DNA of 64,000 nucleotides, taken from Anaerolineales bacterium UBA2317 (GTDB lineage Bacteria > Chloroflexota > Anaerolineae > Anaerolineales > Villigracilaceae). Below, one piece after another: positions 42,047-51,100 of the stretch; the stretch's first letter is position 1; each line of letters starts with the position of its first letter. A model generated the notes under the pieces. The model was not told the origin of the DNA. It was given only the letters and a program-made list of their open reading frames with translations, and searched no databases. The position numbers were made by a program, and so were the translations under genes. The stretch spans positions 13,119 to 77,118 of the forward strand of contig DDVH01000025.1 in NCBI GenBank assembly GCA_002345215.1, written 5' to 3'.

Positions 42047-43346
42047 ATTCAAAAGATTTTTTAATCCTATATTCCTGAATATAAAAAGACAAATAGCTAG
42101 CTGTCCAACCTCCAAGCATACCAATGACAAGTTGGATACATATAATAAAGGCTGTTATTATTAATTCTTCTTGGATAGTAAAATATTCAGAAGGCGTATC
42201 ACCAATCAAAATTAATGCAAAAAGTATAGCAAGAGGAACTCCAGATAAAGCGCCTCCCATTCCGCCTATTTTAATTGCTAATGCTTTCGGAATATCTGTT
42301 ATTGCTTTTGCTAATCGATAACTTGTAAAAGCCCCAGTCAAAAAAGGTGCTACAGCTACAAAAATTCCTCCAAAAAGAAATCCAAATATCATTATAATAA
42401 ACTGTATTGGTATAGAAAAAGTACCGATAACCATAGCAGTTTGGATTATTTTTTTATACGGGGTATCTTTTGAGAATAATCTTTCCCTTTTCCTTTTTTC
42501 TGATGCATCTAACTTCATAAAAGCCAATTCATCTTCTATTCTTTTTTTATTTTCTATTTCCTCCAACATCTTTTTTTCTATTTCTTTTCGAGAAATTTGT
42601 TCAATCTGCAATTTTTTTTGAAATTGATATATCTGGTCTTCTTTCTCTTCTTTTTCTTTAGTAGTCACCCCCTGCGTTTCAAGCAAATTAGACTTAATAT
42701 TTTCTATTTCTTCACTATATTTATTAACAACTTCATCTTTGACTAAAAGCTCGCCTTCTAGTTTTGTTTTAACATCTTCAAGATAATTTATTTGATCAGT
42801 TAATTTTTTTCTCTCTAGGCGTTCTTTACGTTTCTCGCGCTTAGCTTTTTTAGCTTCGCGTTTACGCTGTTCTTCCTCTTTTTGGCTTTTAAGTTCTAAT
42901 GACTCTAACTCTAAAATTTGATTCTTCCTTTTCTCCAATGTCTGAATCAATTTGTTATATGTTTTATCCTTATTTTCGCCAAAAAAATCCATATAGTGTA
43001 AATCTTTTAGGCTTCTAGGGGGAATACATTCGTCTAATCGTATTGGTATTAAGAAAATTATGTTTTCAGGTTGGAACAAAGATATAGTGTAAGCATCGCG
43101 CATTTCTCTTTGAACAAAACCTTTTTTATTGATAGACTGATTCGAAAGGAAAATTATAATAACATCTGAATTCTCCATGCTCGCTTCTATAGTTGACTTC
43201 CAGTACTGCCCAGCGAAAAGAGAGGCTTCATCAAACCATAGGTCAATCCAACCTTCAGTATTGAGTCGGTCATACAACTCGCGGACAACAGATTGGTCTT
43301 CCCGAGCATAAGAAAGAAATACACGAAGTTTACGAGTTTCAATCAT
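42045..43346 (-). CDS. TIR-domain protein with long coiled coil and C-terminal membrane domain
   Basis: 433 residues. Residues 1-135 are a TIR domain: RVFLSYAREDQSVVRELYDRL, WFDEASLFAGQYW, and IIFLSNQSINKKGFVQRE, where Glu81 is the position of the NADase glutamate in active TIRs. Residues ~137-300 form a Lys/Glu-rich coiled coil (KREAKKAKREKRKERLERKK). The last ~130 residues hold four hydrophobic helices. A single-gene TIR effector tethered to the membrane would fit anti-phage defence, but no partner gene is beside it: the neighbours are metG and a transposase. GGGA precedes the ATG. Confidence 0.85.
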   Translation of the reverse strand: MIETRKLRVFLSYAREDQSVVRELYDRLNTEGWIDLWFDEASLFAGQYWKSTIEASMENSDVIIIFLSNQSINKKGFVQREMRDAYTISLFQPENIIFLIPIRLDECIPPRSLKDLHYMDFFGENKDKTYNKLIQTLEKRKNQILELESLELKSQKEEEQRKREAKKAKREKRKERLERKKLTDQINYLEDVKTKLEGELLVKDEVVNKYSEEIENIKSNLLETQGVTTKEKEEKEDQIYQFQKKLQIEQISRKEIEKKMLEEIENKKRIEDELAFMKLDASEKRKRERLFSKDTPYKKIIQTAMVIGTFSIPIQFIIMIFGFLFGGIFVAVAPFLTGAFTSYRLAKAITDIPKALAIKIGGMGGALSGVPLAILFALILIGDTPSEYFTIQEELIITAFIICIQLVIGMLGGWTASYLSFYIQEYRIKKSFE

Positions 43347-43400
43347 AATTTTCCCAACAAATCTATTTTAACGTATAAAGTCGAACCTTCCAACTAACAT

Positions 43401-43432
43401 GGTGAGATTAATTTTACCCGTAGATTCGTTTC
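43401..43432. repeat. Direct repeat A flanking the transposase
   Basis: Carries ATTAATTTTACCCGTAGATT...CGTTTC (26 nt identical) matching the copy at 44257-44287. The two bracket the transposase gene at 43487-44068 about 855 bp apart. Confidence 0.8.
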
Positions 43433-43459
43433 CTTAGCGAGGAAATCTCAACCAAAAAT

Positions 43460-43470
43460 GTGCGACGCAC
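43460..43470. repeat. REP-like palindrome GTGCGACGCAC
   Basis: A near-perfect palindrome 16 bp from the stop of the transposase; four further copies or variants lie upstream of the gene (44085-44326). Confidence 0.75.
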
Positions 43471-43486
43471 TCCGGGCGCAACACAC

Positions 43487-44068
43487 TTAATCTAAAAATA
43501 AATACCGCCTTAATCCCTTTTGTGTTTTTTCGGGTGGAATGTAATTCATCACAAAATCTTCGTAAGCTTCAGGTGTGCCAAAGTTATCTTTTACAAATTG
43601 ATGATCAACCAAAGTTCCCTTTCTTTTGCCGATAAATTCAGCATAGTTTGAGTAAATCCATTGTTCAGGTTTCACTACAATATTTGCATCAAGTGGGTTT
43701 CGGTGAATGTAACGGCATAAATGCAATAAATATTCATTGGTATCTACATGAATGGATTTGAATGCACTTTCAAATAAAGTACCTGAAAGTTTGTATTTCG
43801 TATTAAACGCCTTTGTATAAATATTGAAAACTGCTTGCATGAATTGGCTAATTTCAATATCCCCATCTTGACGCAAAAGAAGATGAAAGTGATTATCCAT
43901 TAAACAATATGCAATAACAGTAATTCCGCAGCGTTTCATTTCTTTCTTGATATATTTCAAGAGAAATTTATAGTCCGCATCGTTGCGGAAAACATTATTA
44001 TGATGTACACCACGATTATAGATGTGATAGTAATTATTTGGGAGAAAAATTGTTTTTCTTCTAGCCAT
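43487..44068 (-). CDS. REP-associated tyrosine transposase (Y1_Tnp), copy 1
   Basis: 193 residues. The HUH motif is in YCLMDNHFHLLLRQ (His-Phe-His), and a catalytic Tyr candidate is in FNIYTKAFN. NYYHIYNRGVHHNNVF and FESAFKSIHVDTNEYLLHL are typical of the single-stranded-DNA transposases related to IS200/IS605 that process REP palindromes. The ATG at 44068 has GGTG upstream and a REP palindrome 17 bp away. The gene is complete, with repeats on both sides. It is expected to cut and rejoin single-stranded REP DNA rather than move as a standard IS. Confidence 0.9.
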   Translation of the reverse strand: MARRKTIFLPNNYYHIYNRGVHHNNVFRNDADYKFLLKYIKKEMKRCGITVIAYCLMDNHFHLLLRQDGDIEISQFMQAVFNIYTKAFNTKYKLSGTLFESAFKSIHVDTNEYLLHLCRYIHRNPLDANIVVKPEQWIYSNYAEFIGKRKGTLVDHQFVKDNFGTPEAYEDFVMNYIPPEKTQKGLRRYLFLD

Positions 44069-44084
44069 ACACCACCTGTGAATG

Positions 44085-44326
44085 GGTGCGTCGCACCTTT
44101 GTTAATAAGATTAGTTCGCAGTCAAGATTTTACTTGTTAATCAGATAAATCTAAAAAGTATGGTGCGACGCACTTACTTAGCATACATCCTATTGCTCAA
44201 ACCACAACAAAATCGCGGCGATTAAGGTAGAGACAGGGTACGTCGCACTTAGTATAGTGAAATTAATTTTACCCGTAGATTCGTTTCTCTACCTAAGAAA
44301 ATGCCAAGTTAAGAAGTGCGACACAA
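44085..44326. repeat. Cluster of REP-like palindromes and direct repeat B
   Basis: GGTGCGTCGCACC at 44085-44097, GTGCGACGCAC at 44163-44173, GTACGTCGCAC at 44238-44248, and GTGCGACACAA at 44316-44326. The direct repeat B (ATTAATTTTACCCG... at 44262-44287) lies between the last two. Nothing protein-coding was seen in the 290-bp gap. Confidence 0.8.
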
Positions 44327-44329
44327 AAC

Positions 44330-44352
44330 AGGGCGACCACAAGGGTCGCCCA
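44330..44352. repeat. GGGCGACC / GGTCGCCC palindrome
   Basis: GGGCGACC (44331-44338) and GGTCGCCC (44344-44351) lie directly after the second transposase and may end its message. It resembles the GGGCAACCACGAGGGTTGCCC element inside that gene. Confidence 0.7.
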
Positions 44353-44358
44353 TACGTA

Positions 44359-44949
44359 TCATGGTTTCTTGAAATTTGGGTTTTCTTCATCTTCATCCCA
44401 ATTCATTGGGTTTGATTGAATGTAATCTCGAATACGATTCAAATCCTTTTCATCCCGAATTACATGTTCATAATAATTTCTTTGCCATAGGCGTTTGTAA
44501 AATTGTTGCCAATTTTTATTGTCCACGCCTTTGATGTATTCATTGGTTGTAATGGATTTGAATGCACCAATCATGTCACCCAACGTAGGGGCAGGTCTTG
44601 TGCCTGCCCTGCTATTACGAGAATCCACAAAATTTTGCGCATCCATGTTTTGGGCAACCACGAGGGTTGCCCCTACGGGTTCAATGATGGCAATAATTCC
44701 ATGAAAATGATTAGGCATAATTTGGTAAACATCTAATTCAATATTTGTAAATCGTTCGAGCAAAGCAAGCCATTGTTCAATGACCATCATCCCTGCTTCG
44801 TTCAAAATCATTTCGTTATTAACAATTTCACCAAACAGACATTCGCGGTTCTGCATATTAATCGTCACATAATATGCTCCTGCTTGGGAGTACTCGTAAT
44901 CTTTCAGACGAATCGAACGGCGGTGATGTTTTTGTGGGTCAAATTTCAT
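44359..44949 (-). CDS. REP-associated tyrosine transposase (Y1_Tnp), copy 2, with a palindromic repeat inside the frame
   Basis: 196 residues. HUH motif is in YQIMPNHFHGIIAI; the N-terminus RRSIRLKDYEYSQAGAYYVT and the C-terminus LWQRNYYEHVIRDEKDLNRI are typical of the other lineage of these transposases, unlike copy 1. Between residues ~92 and ~122 an extra segment (GATLVVAQN and AGTRPAPTLG) is encoded by palindromic repeats at 44585-44676, kept in frame. No clear ribosome site is seen before the ATG. It may be active or a tolerated variant. Confidence 0.88.
   Translation of the reverse strand: MKFDPQKHHRRSIRLKDYEYSQAGAYYVTINMQNRECLFGEIVNNEMILNEAGMMVIEQWLALLERFTNIELDVYQIMPNHFHGIIAIIEPVGATLVVAQNMDAQNFVDSRNSRAGTRPAPTLGDMIGAFKSITTNEYIKGVDNKNWQQFYKRLWQRNYYEHVIRDEKDLNRIRDYIQSNPMNWDEDEENPNFKKP
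44585..44676. repeat. Palindromic repeats inside the transposase gene
   Basis: GGGGCAGGTCTTGTGCCTGC at 44588 and GGGCAACCACGAGGGTTGCC at 44652 are each inverted repeats and together bracket ~45 bp. The GTAGGGG start and CCCCTAC end form a larger inverted pair. Confidence 0.8.
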
Positions 44950-45068
44950 TTCAGAAAATTTTATCTCTTAATTCTTAACTTTCCAACCTCGTTAAAATAT
45001 CCTCCCCTAGCAGGGTGTAAACTCAAAGCAAAATCATTACAATCAAATCAAAAAATCAGGAGAATGAA

Positions 45069-46265
45069 ATGACAACTGTAACGGCTGAAGTTTCTGTAAA
45101 TGCGTCGGTCAAAATGGCGTATCGAGCGTTTACCAATTCCACATCATTAAGAGAATGGTTATGTGATGTCGCAACTGTGTCGCCACATGTGAATGGACGC
45201 ATGTATTTATGGTGGGTCGGAGATTTTTATTCGAGTGGTCATTACCTTGAATTGGATGAAAATAAAAAAGTCAAATTCCGTTGGTTTGCACATGATGAAT
45301 CCGCGCCTACGGAAGTCACTGTGACGTTTGAAGAAAACAAGGCTGGGGTTAAAGTCAAACTTGAACATGCAGTACCAGATGGCGCGTCATGGAAAGAAGC
45401 GGCTGAAGGATTTAAACATCATTGGTCAGAGAGTCTTGAAAATCTAAAATCCATTTTAGAAACTGGAATTGATTTACGCATCTCGACTCGTCCCATGTTG
45501 GGAATTGTCCCTGGAGATTTTACTGATGAACAAGCAAAGGCTTTGGGTGTACCAACACTTGAAGGTTTGCGACTCGATGGTTTAGTTGATGGCATGGGAG
45601 CGCAACAAGCAGGTTTGCAAAAAGATGATGTGTTGATTGGCATGGCGGGCAAAGAAATTACAAGTGATTTCAATACATTGGTGCAAGCCATTGCTGGCAA
45701 AAAAGGCGGCGATACGGTTGAAGTTAATTTTTATCGCGGTGCTGAAAAGAAAAATGTGATGATGACATTAAGCAAACGCCCAATGCCTAATGTGCCATTT
45801 AATCCAAAAGAACTTGCAAAACAAGCACGCGAATTAATTGAACCTGGTTTAGCAGAATTAGAAAAAGTTTTTGAAGGTTACACCGATGAACAAGCCATGA
45901 AAAAACCTGACCCGAAAGAATGGAGCGCGTTAGAAGTTGTAGCACATCTCATTCACAACGAACGTGGTCAAACAACTTTTCTAGCAAGTTTAATAGATGG
46001 CTACGAACTAATAACCGATGGATTTGGAAATAACATCACGCAACAAGTGGAAGCAACAGTCAAAGCATATCCTTCTATCAAATTAATGCTTGAAGAATTA
46101 CGCCGTTCGGTTGAAGAAGTTTTATTGTTTACCGAAATGATTCCACAAGAGTTTACTGAAAACAAAGGTAGTTACTATCGTTTTGCATCTGGAATTTTGC
46201 AACCGAACTTTCACATCAATGCTCATTTAGAGCAGATAATAAATACGCTTGAAGCTACAAAATAA
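45069..46265 (+). CDS. SRPBCC-PDZ-DinB three-domain protein
   Basis: 398 residues. Residues 1-140 fit an AHSA1/SRPBCC cavity domain (VNASVKMAYRAFTNSTSLREWL, YLWWVGDFYSSGHYLEL, WSESLENLKSIL). Residues ~145-240 are a PDZ domain (GLVDGMGAQQAGLQKDDVLIG, GGDTVEVNFYRG). Residues ~255-398 form a DinB-like four-helix bundle (EWSALEVVAHLIHNER, FHINAHLEQI) with His at metal positions. The set suggests ligand binding coupled to a thiol- or metal-dependent transferase-like bundle, but no reaction is known. CAGGAG precedes the ATG; a terminator follows. Confidence 0.8.
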   Translation: MTTVTAEVSVNASVKMAYRAFTNSTSLREWLCDVATVSPHVNGRMYLWWVGDFYSSGHYLELDENKKVKFRWFAHDESAPTEVTVTFEENKAGVKVKLEHAVPDGASWKEAAEGFKHHWSESLENLKSILETGIDLRISTRPMLGIVPGDFTDEQAKALGVPTLEGLRLDGLVDGMGAQQAGLQKDDVLIGMAGKEITSDFNTLVQAIAGKKGGDTVEVNFYRGAEKKNVMMTLSKRPMPNVPFNPKELAKQARELIEPGLAELEKVFEGYTDEQAMKKPDPKEWSALEVVAHLIHNERGQTTFLASLIDGYELITDGFGNNITQQVEATVKAYPSIKLMLEELRRSVEEVLLFTEMIPQEFTENKGSYYRFASGILQPNFHINAHLEQIINTLEATK

Positions 46266-46271
46266 AATGAA

Positions 46272-46300
46272 AGCGGACAGTCACAGACTGTCCGTTTTTG
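46272..46300 (+). terminator. Intrinsic terminator
   Basis: CGGACAGTC / GACTGTCCG, 9-bp stem and 3-nt loop, followed by five T. Confidence 0.88.
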
Positions 46301-46327
46301 ATTAGACCTCTTGCAAAAGTCTTTTTT

Positions 46328-46396
46328 GCCACAGAGACCACAGAGAAAAAAGAGTTTAAGAGTCTTTCTCAAAAATCTCTGTGCCTCTGTGGCTAA
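46328..46396. repeat. Interspersed inverted repeat, CCACAGAG family, copy 4
   Basis: GCCACAGAGACCACAGAG and TCTCTGTGCCTCTGTGGC arms. Its right edge touches the stop of the minus-strand mtnN gene. Confidence 0.85.
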
Positions 46397-47077
46397 TTAA
46401 TTGTCTAACTTTATCGCATCTATCCATTTTGGTAATTGGTCAAACAATTGTTTCATCACATCTTTTGCACGCGATTCAAATAACGCTAAATCATCGTAGG
46501 CTTCACCTTCGTTTTCATTGACCAAATCACTGACTCCGCGCAAAATTAACAAACGAGTATTATTTTTATTTGCTACCCAAGCCAACGCGCCTGATTCCCA
46601 ATCCCCTGCAATTGCGCCTTTTGATTTGAGATAAGGAATTTTATTTGGCGGCAAGTCGCTGTCGGCGGAGGCAATCAAACCTTTACGCGTAGGAAAAGGA
46701 TGAGGTTCAGCAAGCCAGCTCAAATCAAGAGACGAAGCGTAATATTCAACAATGTTAAGGTCACCCATCAATTCGACAATGTCATACACAAAAGTTTTTT
46801 CGACCATGACAACATCGCCTTGATTCACCACGCCTTCAAATCCGCCGCATGTACCGAGATTGAAAACAACATCAGGTTTAACATTATCAACAACATATTG
46901 CATCATACCTGCTGAGGCAATCTTCCCCCATCCGCTATGATACATTTTTATTTCTTGTTCGTTGATTTTTATTTTTGCTGATTCACCATAAAGTGATTGC
47001 ATAATTTCAAGATTTGGAAAAATTTCTTTAACGGCATTCCATTCAGCAATGGCGGAGATGATTACGACAATGTTCAT
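46397..47077 (-). CDS. mtnN: 5'-methylthioadenosine/S-adenosylhomocysteine nucleosidase-like protein
   Basis: 226 residues, PNP/UDP phosphorylase superfamily. NLGTCGGFEGVVNQGDVVMV and the acidic IAGDWESGALAWVANKN (where the catalytic Glu is expected) and LRGVSDLVNENEGEAYDD (conserved Asp) are the family signatures. It cleaves the N-glycosidic bond of adenosyl thio-compounds. It shares the recycling of SAM by-products with the amidohydrolase at 24684, though far apart. The ATG overlaps pncC by 4 nt. Confidence 0.85.
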   Translation of the reverse strand: MNIVVIISAIAEWNAVKEIFPNLEIMQSLYGESAKIKINEQEIKMYHSGWGKIASAGMMQYVVDNVKPDVVFNLGTCGGFEGVVNQGDVVMVEKTFVYDIVELMGDLNIVEYYASSLDLSWLAEPHPFPTRKGLIASADSDLPPNKIPYLKSKGAIAGDWESGALAWVANKNNTRLLILRGVSDLVNENEGEAYDDLALFESRAKDVMKQLFDQLPKWIDAIKLDN

Positions 47078-47556
47078 TTGAGTTTTCCTTCAAGATAATC
47101 TAAAACAAATTGTAATGCGGCTTCGCTGGATAATTTTTTATTTTCTTCACGATTTCCATTCCAGATAAAGTGCCGCGCTTCATTTACAGTGGAAGTTGCC
47201 AGCCCAACCCAAGTTGTGCCTACTGGTTTATCAGGTGTGCCTCCACCTGGACCTGCAATACCACTGACGCTAACGACAATATCTGCTTTCAATTTTTTTC
47301 TCCCACCCATTGCCATTTCAATCACAGTTTCTTTTGAAACCGCACCTTTTGAATTTAACGTATCCCACGAAATATCAAGCAAATCCACTTTGGCTTGATA
47401 CGAATACGCCACAATACCGCCGAGAAAATATTCCGACGAGCCGGGAATGTCGGTAATTCGGTGTGCAATCAGCCCGCCTGTACAAGATTCGGCAGTGGCA
47501 AAGGTTAGTTTGTTTTGTTGCAACAAATTGGCTATACGCATTTCAAGAGCGGTCAT
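47074..47556 (-). CDS. pncC: Nicotinamide-nucleotide amidase (PncC, CinA C-terminal domain)
   Basis: 160 residues, stand-alone form of the CinA C-terminal deamidase, which turns NMN to nicotinate mononucleotide. The catalytic signature ATAESCTGGLIAHRITD is intact, followed by GIVAYSYQAKVDLL, SVSGIAGPGGGTPDKPVGT and the usual C-terminal ending. This complements the degenerate half of the full-length CinA at 22461. Overlaps mtnN (ATGA), so the two are coexpressed. Confidence 0.95.
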   Translation of the reverse strand: MTALEMRIANLLQQNKLTFATAESCTGGLIAHRITDIPGSSEYFLGGIVAYSYQAKVDLLDISWDTLNSKGAVSKETVIEMAMGGRKKLKADIVVSVSGIAGPGGGTPDKPVGTTWVGLATSTVNEARHFIWNGNREENKKLSSEAALQFVLDYLEGKLK

Positions 47557-47622
47557 TAAGGGTTAAATCCTGTTTTTTATCTTAATTTTTTGGCAATTTT
47601 GCCTGATTAATAGTACTAAAGG

Positions 47623-47701
47623 TTGACAAGTAATGGAATTAGATTAGAATTCTCTAATCCCTTTCATTTTTGAAAGGAACCTGAAATCAGGTTATTTTTT
47701 T
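47623..47701 (+). ncRNA. Small promoter-to-terminator RNA unit upstream of the HTH gene
   Basis: TTGACA, 16-nt spacer, TAGAAT (47645-47650) predicts a start near 47657. Only ~45 nt later, AACCTGA-AA-TCAGGTT plus ATTTTTTT is an intrinsic terminator. A second small hairpin, CCTTTC-ATTTTT-GAAAGG, lies between. No frame is long enough to code. It is either an attenuator or a small RNA; the HTH gene begins ~97 nt further on. Confidence 0.55.
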
Positions 47702-47797
47702 AATCCAAATTAAAAATATATTTTTAAATCAGTTTTTATTTTCATTTTTAATACAATTTTACACACGCGAAAAATATATTTGATTTGGATAAGAGAG

Positions 47798-48022
47798 ATG
47801 AAAAGCAGAGTTCAAGAATTAGCAGAGAGAATCAACATGTCAGTTGACGAGTTCGTTGGTGAAATGCGCAAATTGGGGTGCAGTGAACCCACTGCCCTAA
47901 AAATTTGGCGCGGAGAATATGAAGAGTTTGAAAGTTTTGAAGATAACAACATCCAACTGAGTAATCTTCGAAAAGCGGCTGTCATCCTTAAAGTTGGAAC
48001 TGGAACCTTGATTCCGAAATGA
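47798..48022 (+). CDS. Short helix-turn-helix protein (XRE-like)
   Basis: 74 residues from the ATG at 47798; a TTG at 47780 would add six. VQELAERINMSVDEFVGEMRKLGCSEPTALKIWRGEYEEFE resembles a Cro/C1-type HTH (first helices then the recognition helix with ALKIWRG), and RKAAVILKVGTGTLIPK is the typical last helix-turn. It is probably a local transcription factor; neighbours are the small RNA unit upstream and the surface protein downstream. A strong terminator follows, so it is not cotranscribed with that protein. Confidence 0.65.
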   Translation: MKSRVQELAERINMSVDEFVGEMRKLGCSEPTALKIWRGEYEEFESFEDNNIQLSNLRKAAVILKVGTGTLIPK

Positions 48023-48050
48023 CCCTTTTTGATTGTGGTGGTATTTATCT

Positions 48051-48092
48051 AATGAAGATATCTGCATAAAAAGCAGATATCTTCATTTTTTA
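48051..48092 (+). terminator. Strong intrinsic terminator
   Basis: AATGAAGATATCTGC / GCAGATATCTTCATT, 15-bp stem, 7-nt loop, and then a T-rich tail. Confidence 0.92.
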
Positions 48093-48129
48093 TTTTTTTA
48101 AATAACAACAAACAAGTGAGGAACAAACA

Positions 48130-51100
48130 ATGAAAAATCAATTATTTTATAAAGTATGCTCAGCCATTTTGATTGTGATGCTGGCGTTAGCGGCTTTGCC
48201 GGTTACGCCGGCAAAGGCTGCAATTTCTCAACAGCAGGTTTGGTCAACAGTATATGCAAATAATGGTGCGCCCGGAACAAATACATATACTATAAATCCA
48301 GGAAGTAATAGAATGTTGGTTGTAGCAGTATCCTCTTCAAGATCTACAGTTGGAACTCAGACTGCCACTGTTACTTATGGCGGGCAGAGTCTTACACAAG
48401 CAATAGGAGATGGTGCCACCTCTGCTCAACAACATACATGGTTATTTTATCTACAAGAGGCAGGAATTGCTGCCGCAACAAATACAAATCTTAGTGTGAC
48501 CGTAACTGGAGGGACAATTAGATATAATTATGTTTATGCTGCGGTTTATGCAGGTGTAGACCAATCCGCTTCCCCTTTAACTGACATACAAAACTTTAAT
48601 GGCGCTGAAACGGCTTCTTCAACTGTTGGGCCTTTTGCAACAGGATTGACAATCAACAGCGGCGATCAGGCTGTTGAAATTGTAAATCTAACAAGAACAG
48701 GTAACCAAACTGCTCGTACAATTACAACTTGGGCTACAAATTGGACTGCTGCTTTAGGTCCTAATTCAGGTTTATACAATGCGCCTGGCGGGGGAAGCCA
48801 ACCTGAAGACCGGGCATTTAGTGCTTACATTGCAACAAATAATACAGCAGGGAGCACCACATCGCAACATACAGCAAGTGGCAGTGCCCTTCGTTCTATG
48901 TCTGCTATGAGCATTAAGGCTGCTATATTGCCTATATATACAATAACAGCAACAGCAGGTGTTGGCGGAACCATCACACCTGCTGGAGCAGTTGCGGTAG
49001 AACAAGGTTCAAATCAATCTTTTGTGATTGCCCCAAGTGCTGGGCATATCGTCAGCGATGTTTTGGTCAACGGGGTTTCTCAAGGCAGACTTAATGCATA
49101 TACATTCACAAACGTGACCACTAATCATACAATCGAAGCATCATTTGAAAGCGGGTGGAGTGCGCCAAGTGCTTTTTCAGACCCTGACAACGATGTTGGA
49201 ACGCAAGGTAATGTTTACACATCAAATAACGGCTATGCTACGATTAATAGCTCAAATGATGAAGTAAACTATCAGAACTTTGGGCTATCTATACCTAGTG
49301 GCGCTACGATAAATGGTATTGAAGTTGCTATTGAAGGATATAGTGAAGGAACAAGAAATGCAGATATAGCTCTTTCTTCGAATAATGGCGTTAGTATCAC
49401 TGCTTTCGAAACTACAGTAATGCCTTCAACTACTGCAGCCTCAGAAGCCACTGTGATATTGGGAGGACCTACTGATGATTGGGGAAGAGCATGGACTAGT
49501 ACAGATTTTGCAAACGGTCTTTTTGCAGTTAGAGTTGAAGGAACTGGCGGAGGCGGTACAGATTTATTTATTGACCAACTCCAAGTCAAAGTTCATTACA
49601 CTACTACGGTTACACCTACTTTATCGATAACCAATTCGCCGGTTACTTACAATGGTTCATCACAAGCGGCTAATGTAACTTGTTCAAGTGGTGGCGCGGT
49701 CAGTAATATCCTCTACAATGGTTCATCCACCGTGCCAACCAACGCAGGTACTTATGCAGTTACAGCAAATTGTGCCGCAGTTCCTGGTTTTTCGGCTCTC
49801 ACAGGAGCATCGGCTGGTAACTTCGTTATCGATCCAGCCAATGCAACAATAAACGTGACACCGTATAACGTTACATATAATGGTTCGCCACACACTTCCA
49901 CTGGAACTGCTACAGGCGTGTTGGGAGAAGACTTATCTGCAGGGTTTGATTTAAGCAACACAACCCATACTAATGTAGGTACATACAATGGTGACACTTG
50001 GAGTTTCAATGGCGGAACCAATTACAACAATGCCAATGGAACCGTAGATAACGTCATCAGCCCTGCCAATGCAACCATTGTCGTGAATCCATATAATGTC
50101 ACATATGATGGTTCGCCACACACCTCCACCGGTACTGCTACAGGTGTGTTAGGTGAAGATTTATCTGCTGGACTAGACTTAAGTGGCACTACACACACCA
50201 ATGCTAGTACATACAATGGCGATGCGTGGAGTTTCAATGGCGGAACCAATTACAACAACGCCAATGGCACAGTTGATAACGTCATCAGTCCTGCTAACGC
50301 AACCATTGTCGTGAATCCATACAACGTCACATATGATGGTTCGCCACATACCTCCACCGGTACTGCTACAGGTGTGTTAGGTGAAGATTTATCTGCTGGA
50401 CTGAACTTAAGCGGCACTACACACACCAATGCCGGCACATACAATAATGACCCTTGGACCTTTACAGACTTATCCGGCAATTATGTCAATACCAATGGTA
50501 CGGTCAACAATGCGATTAATGCGGCATCTGCCACCATCACACTAAGTGACTTAAATCATACCTATGATGGCACTGCCAAATCTGCTACAGTGGTTACAAA
50601 CCCATTAGGCTTGTCATTTAGCATCACCTACGATGGTTCGCCCACTGCCCCCACCAATGCTGATAATTACGCTGTTGTTGCCACCATTACAGACCCGAAC
50701 TACTCCGGCACTGCAAATGATACATTAGTGATTGCACCAGCCACAGTTACCCCAAGCATCACAGCCAATAACAAAGTATATGATGGCAATACTACTGCTT
50801 CCTTTACTTGTTCTCTCACAGGTATCATTGGCACCGATGATGTCACTTGTAGTGACACAGCAAATTTTGACAATAAAAATGTCGGTACAGATAAAACCGT
50901 TACCGCCACAGGCATAACACTTGGCGGAGCAGATGCAACCAATTACACCCTCTCAACCAATTCTGCAACCGATTTAGCAGATATTACTGCTCGTGATTTG
51001 AACGTAACTGCCACAGGCATTAACAAAGTCTATGATGGAAATACAAACGCGACAGTGACTCTTAATGACGACCGAGTCGGTGGTGATGACTTAACCCTAG

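Noticed and set aside
43347..44358. Complete IS200/IS605 element with tnpB
   Set aside because: No tnpB-like frame is present; repeats and protein type fit REP-associated transposases.
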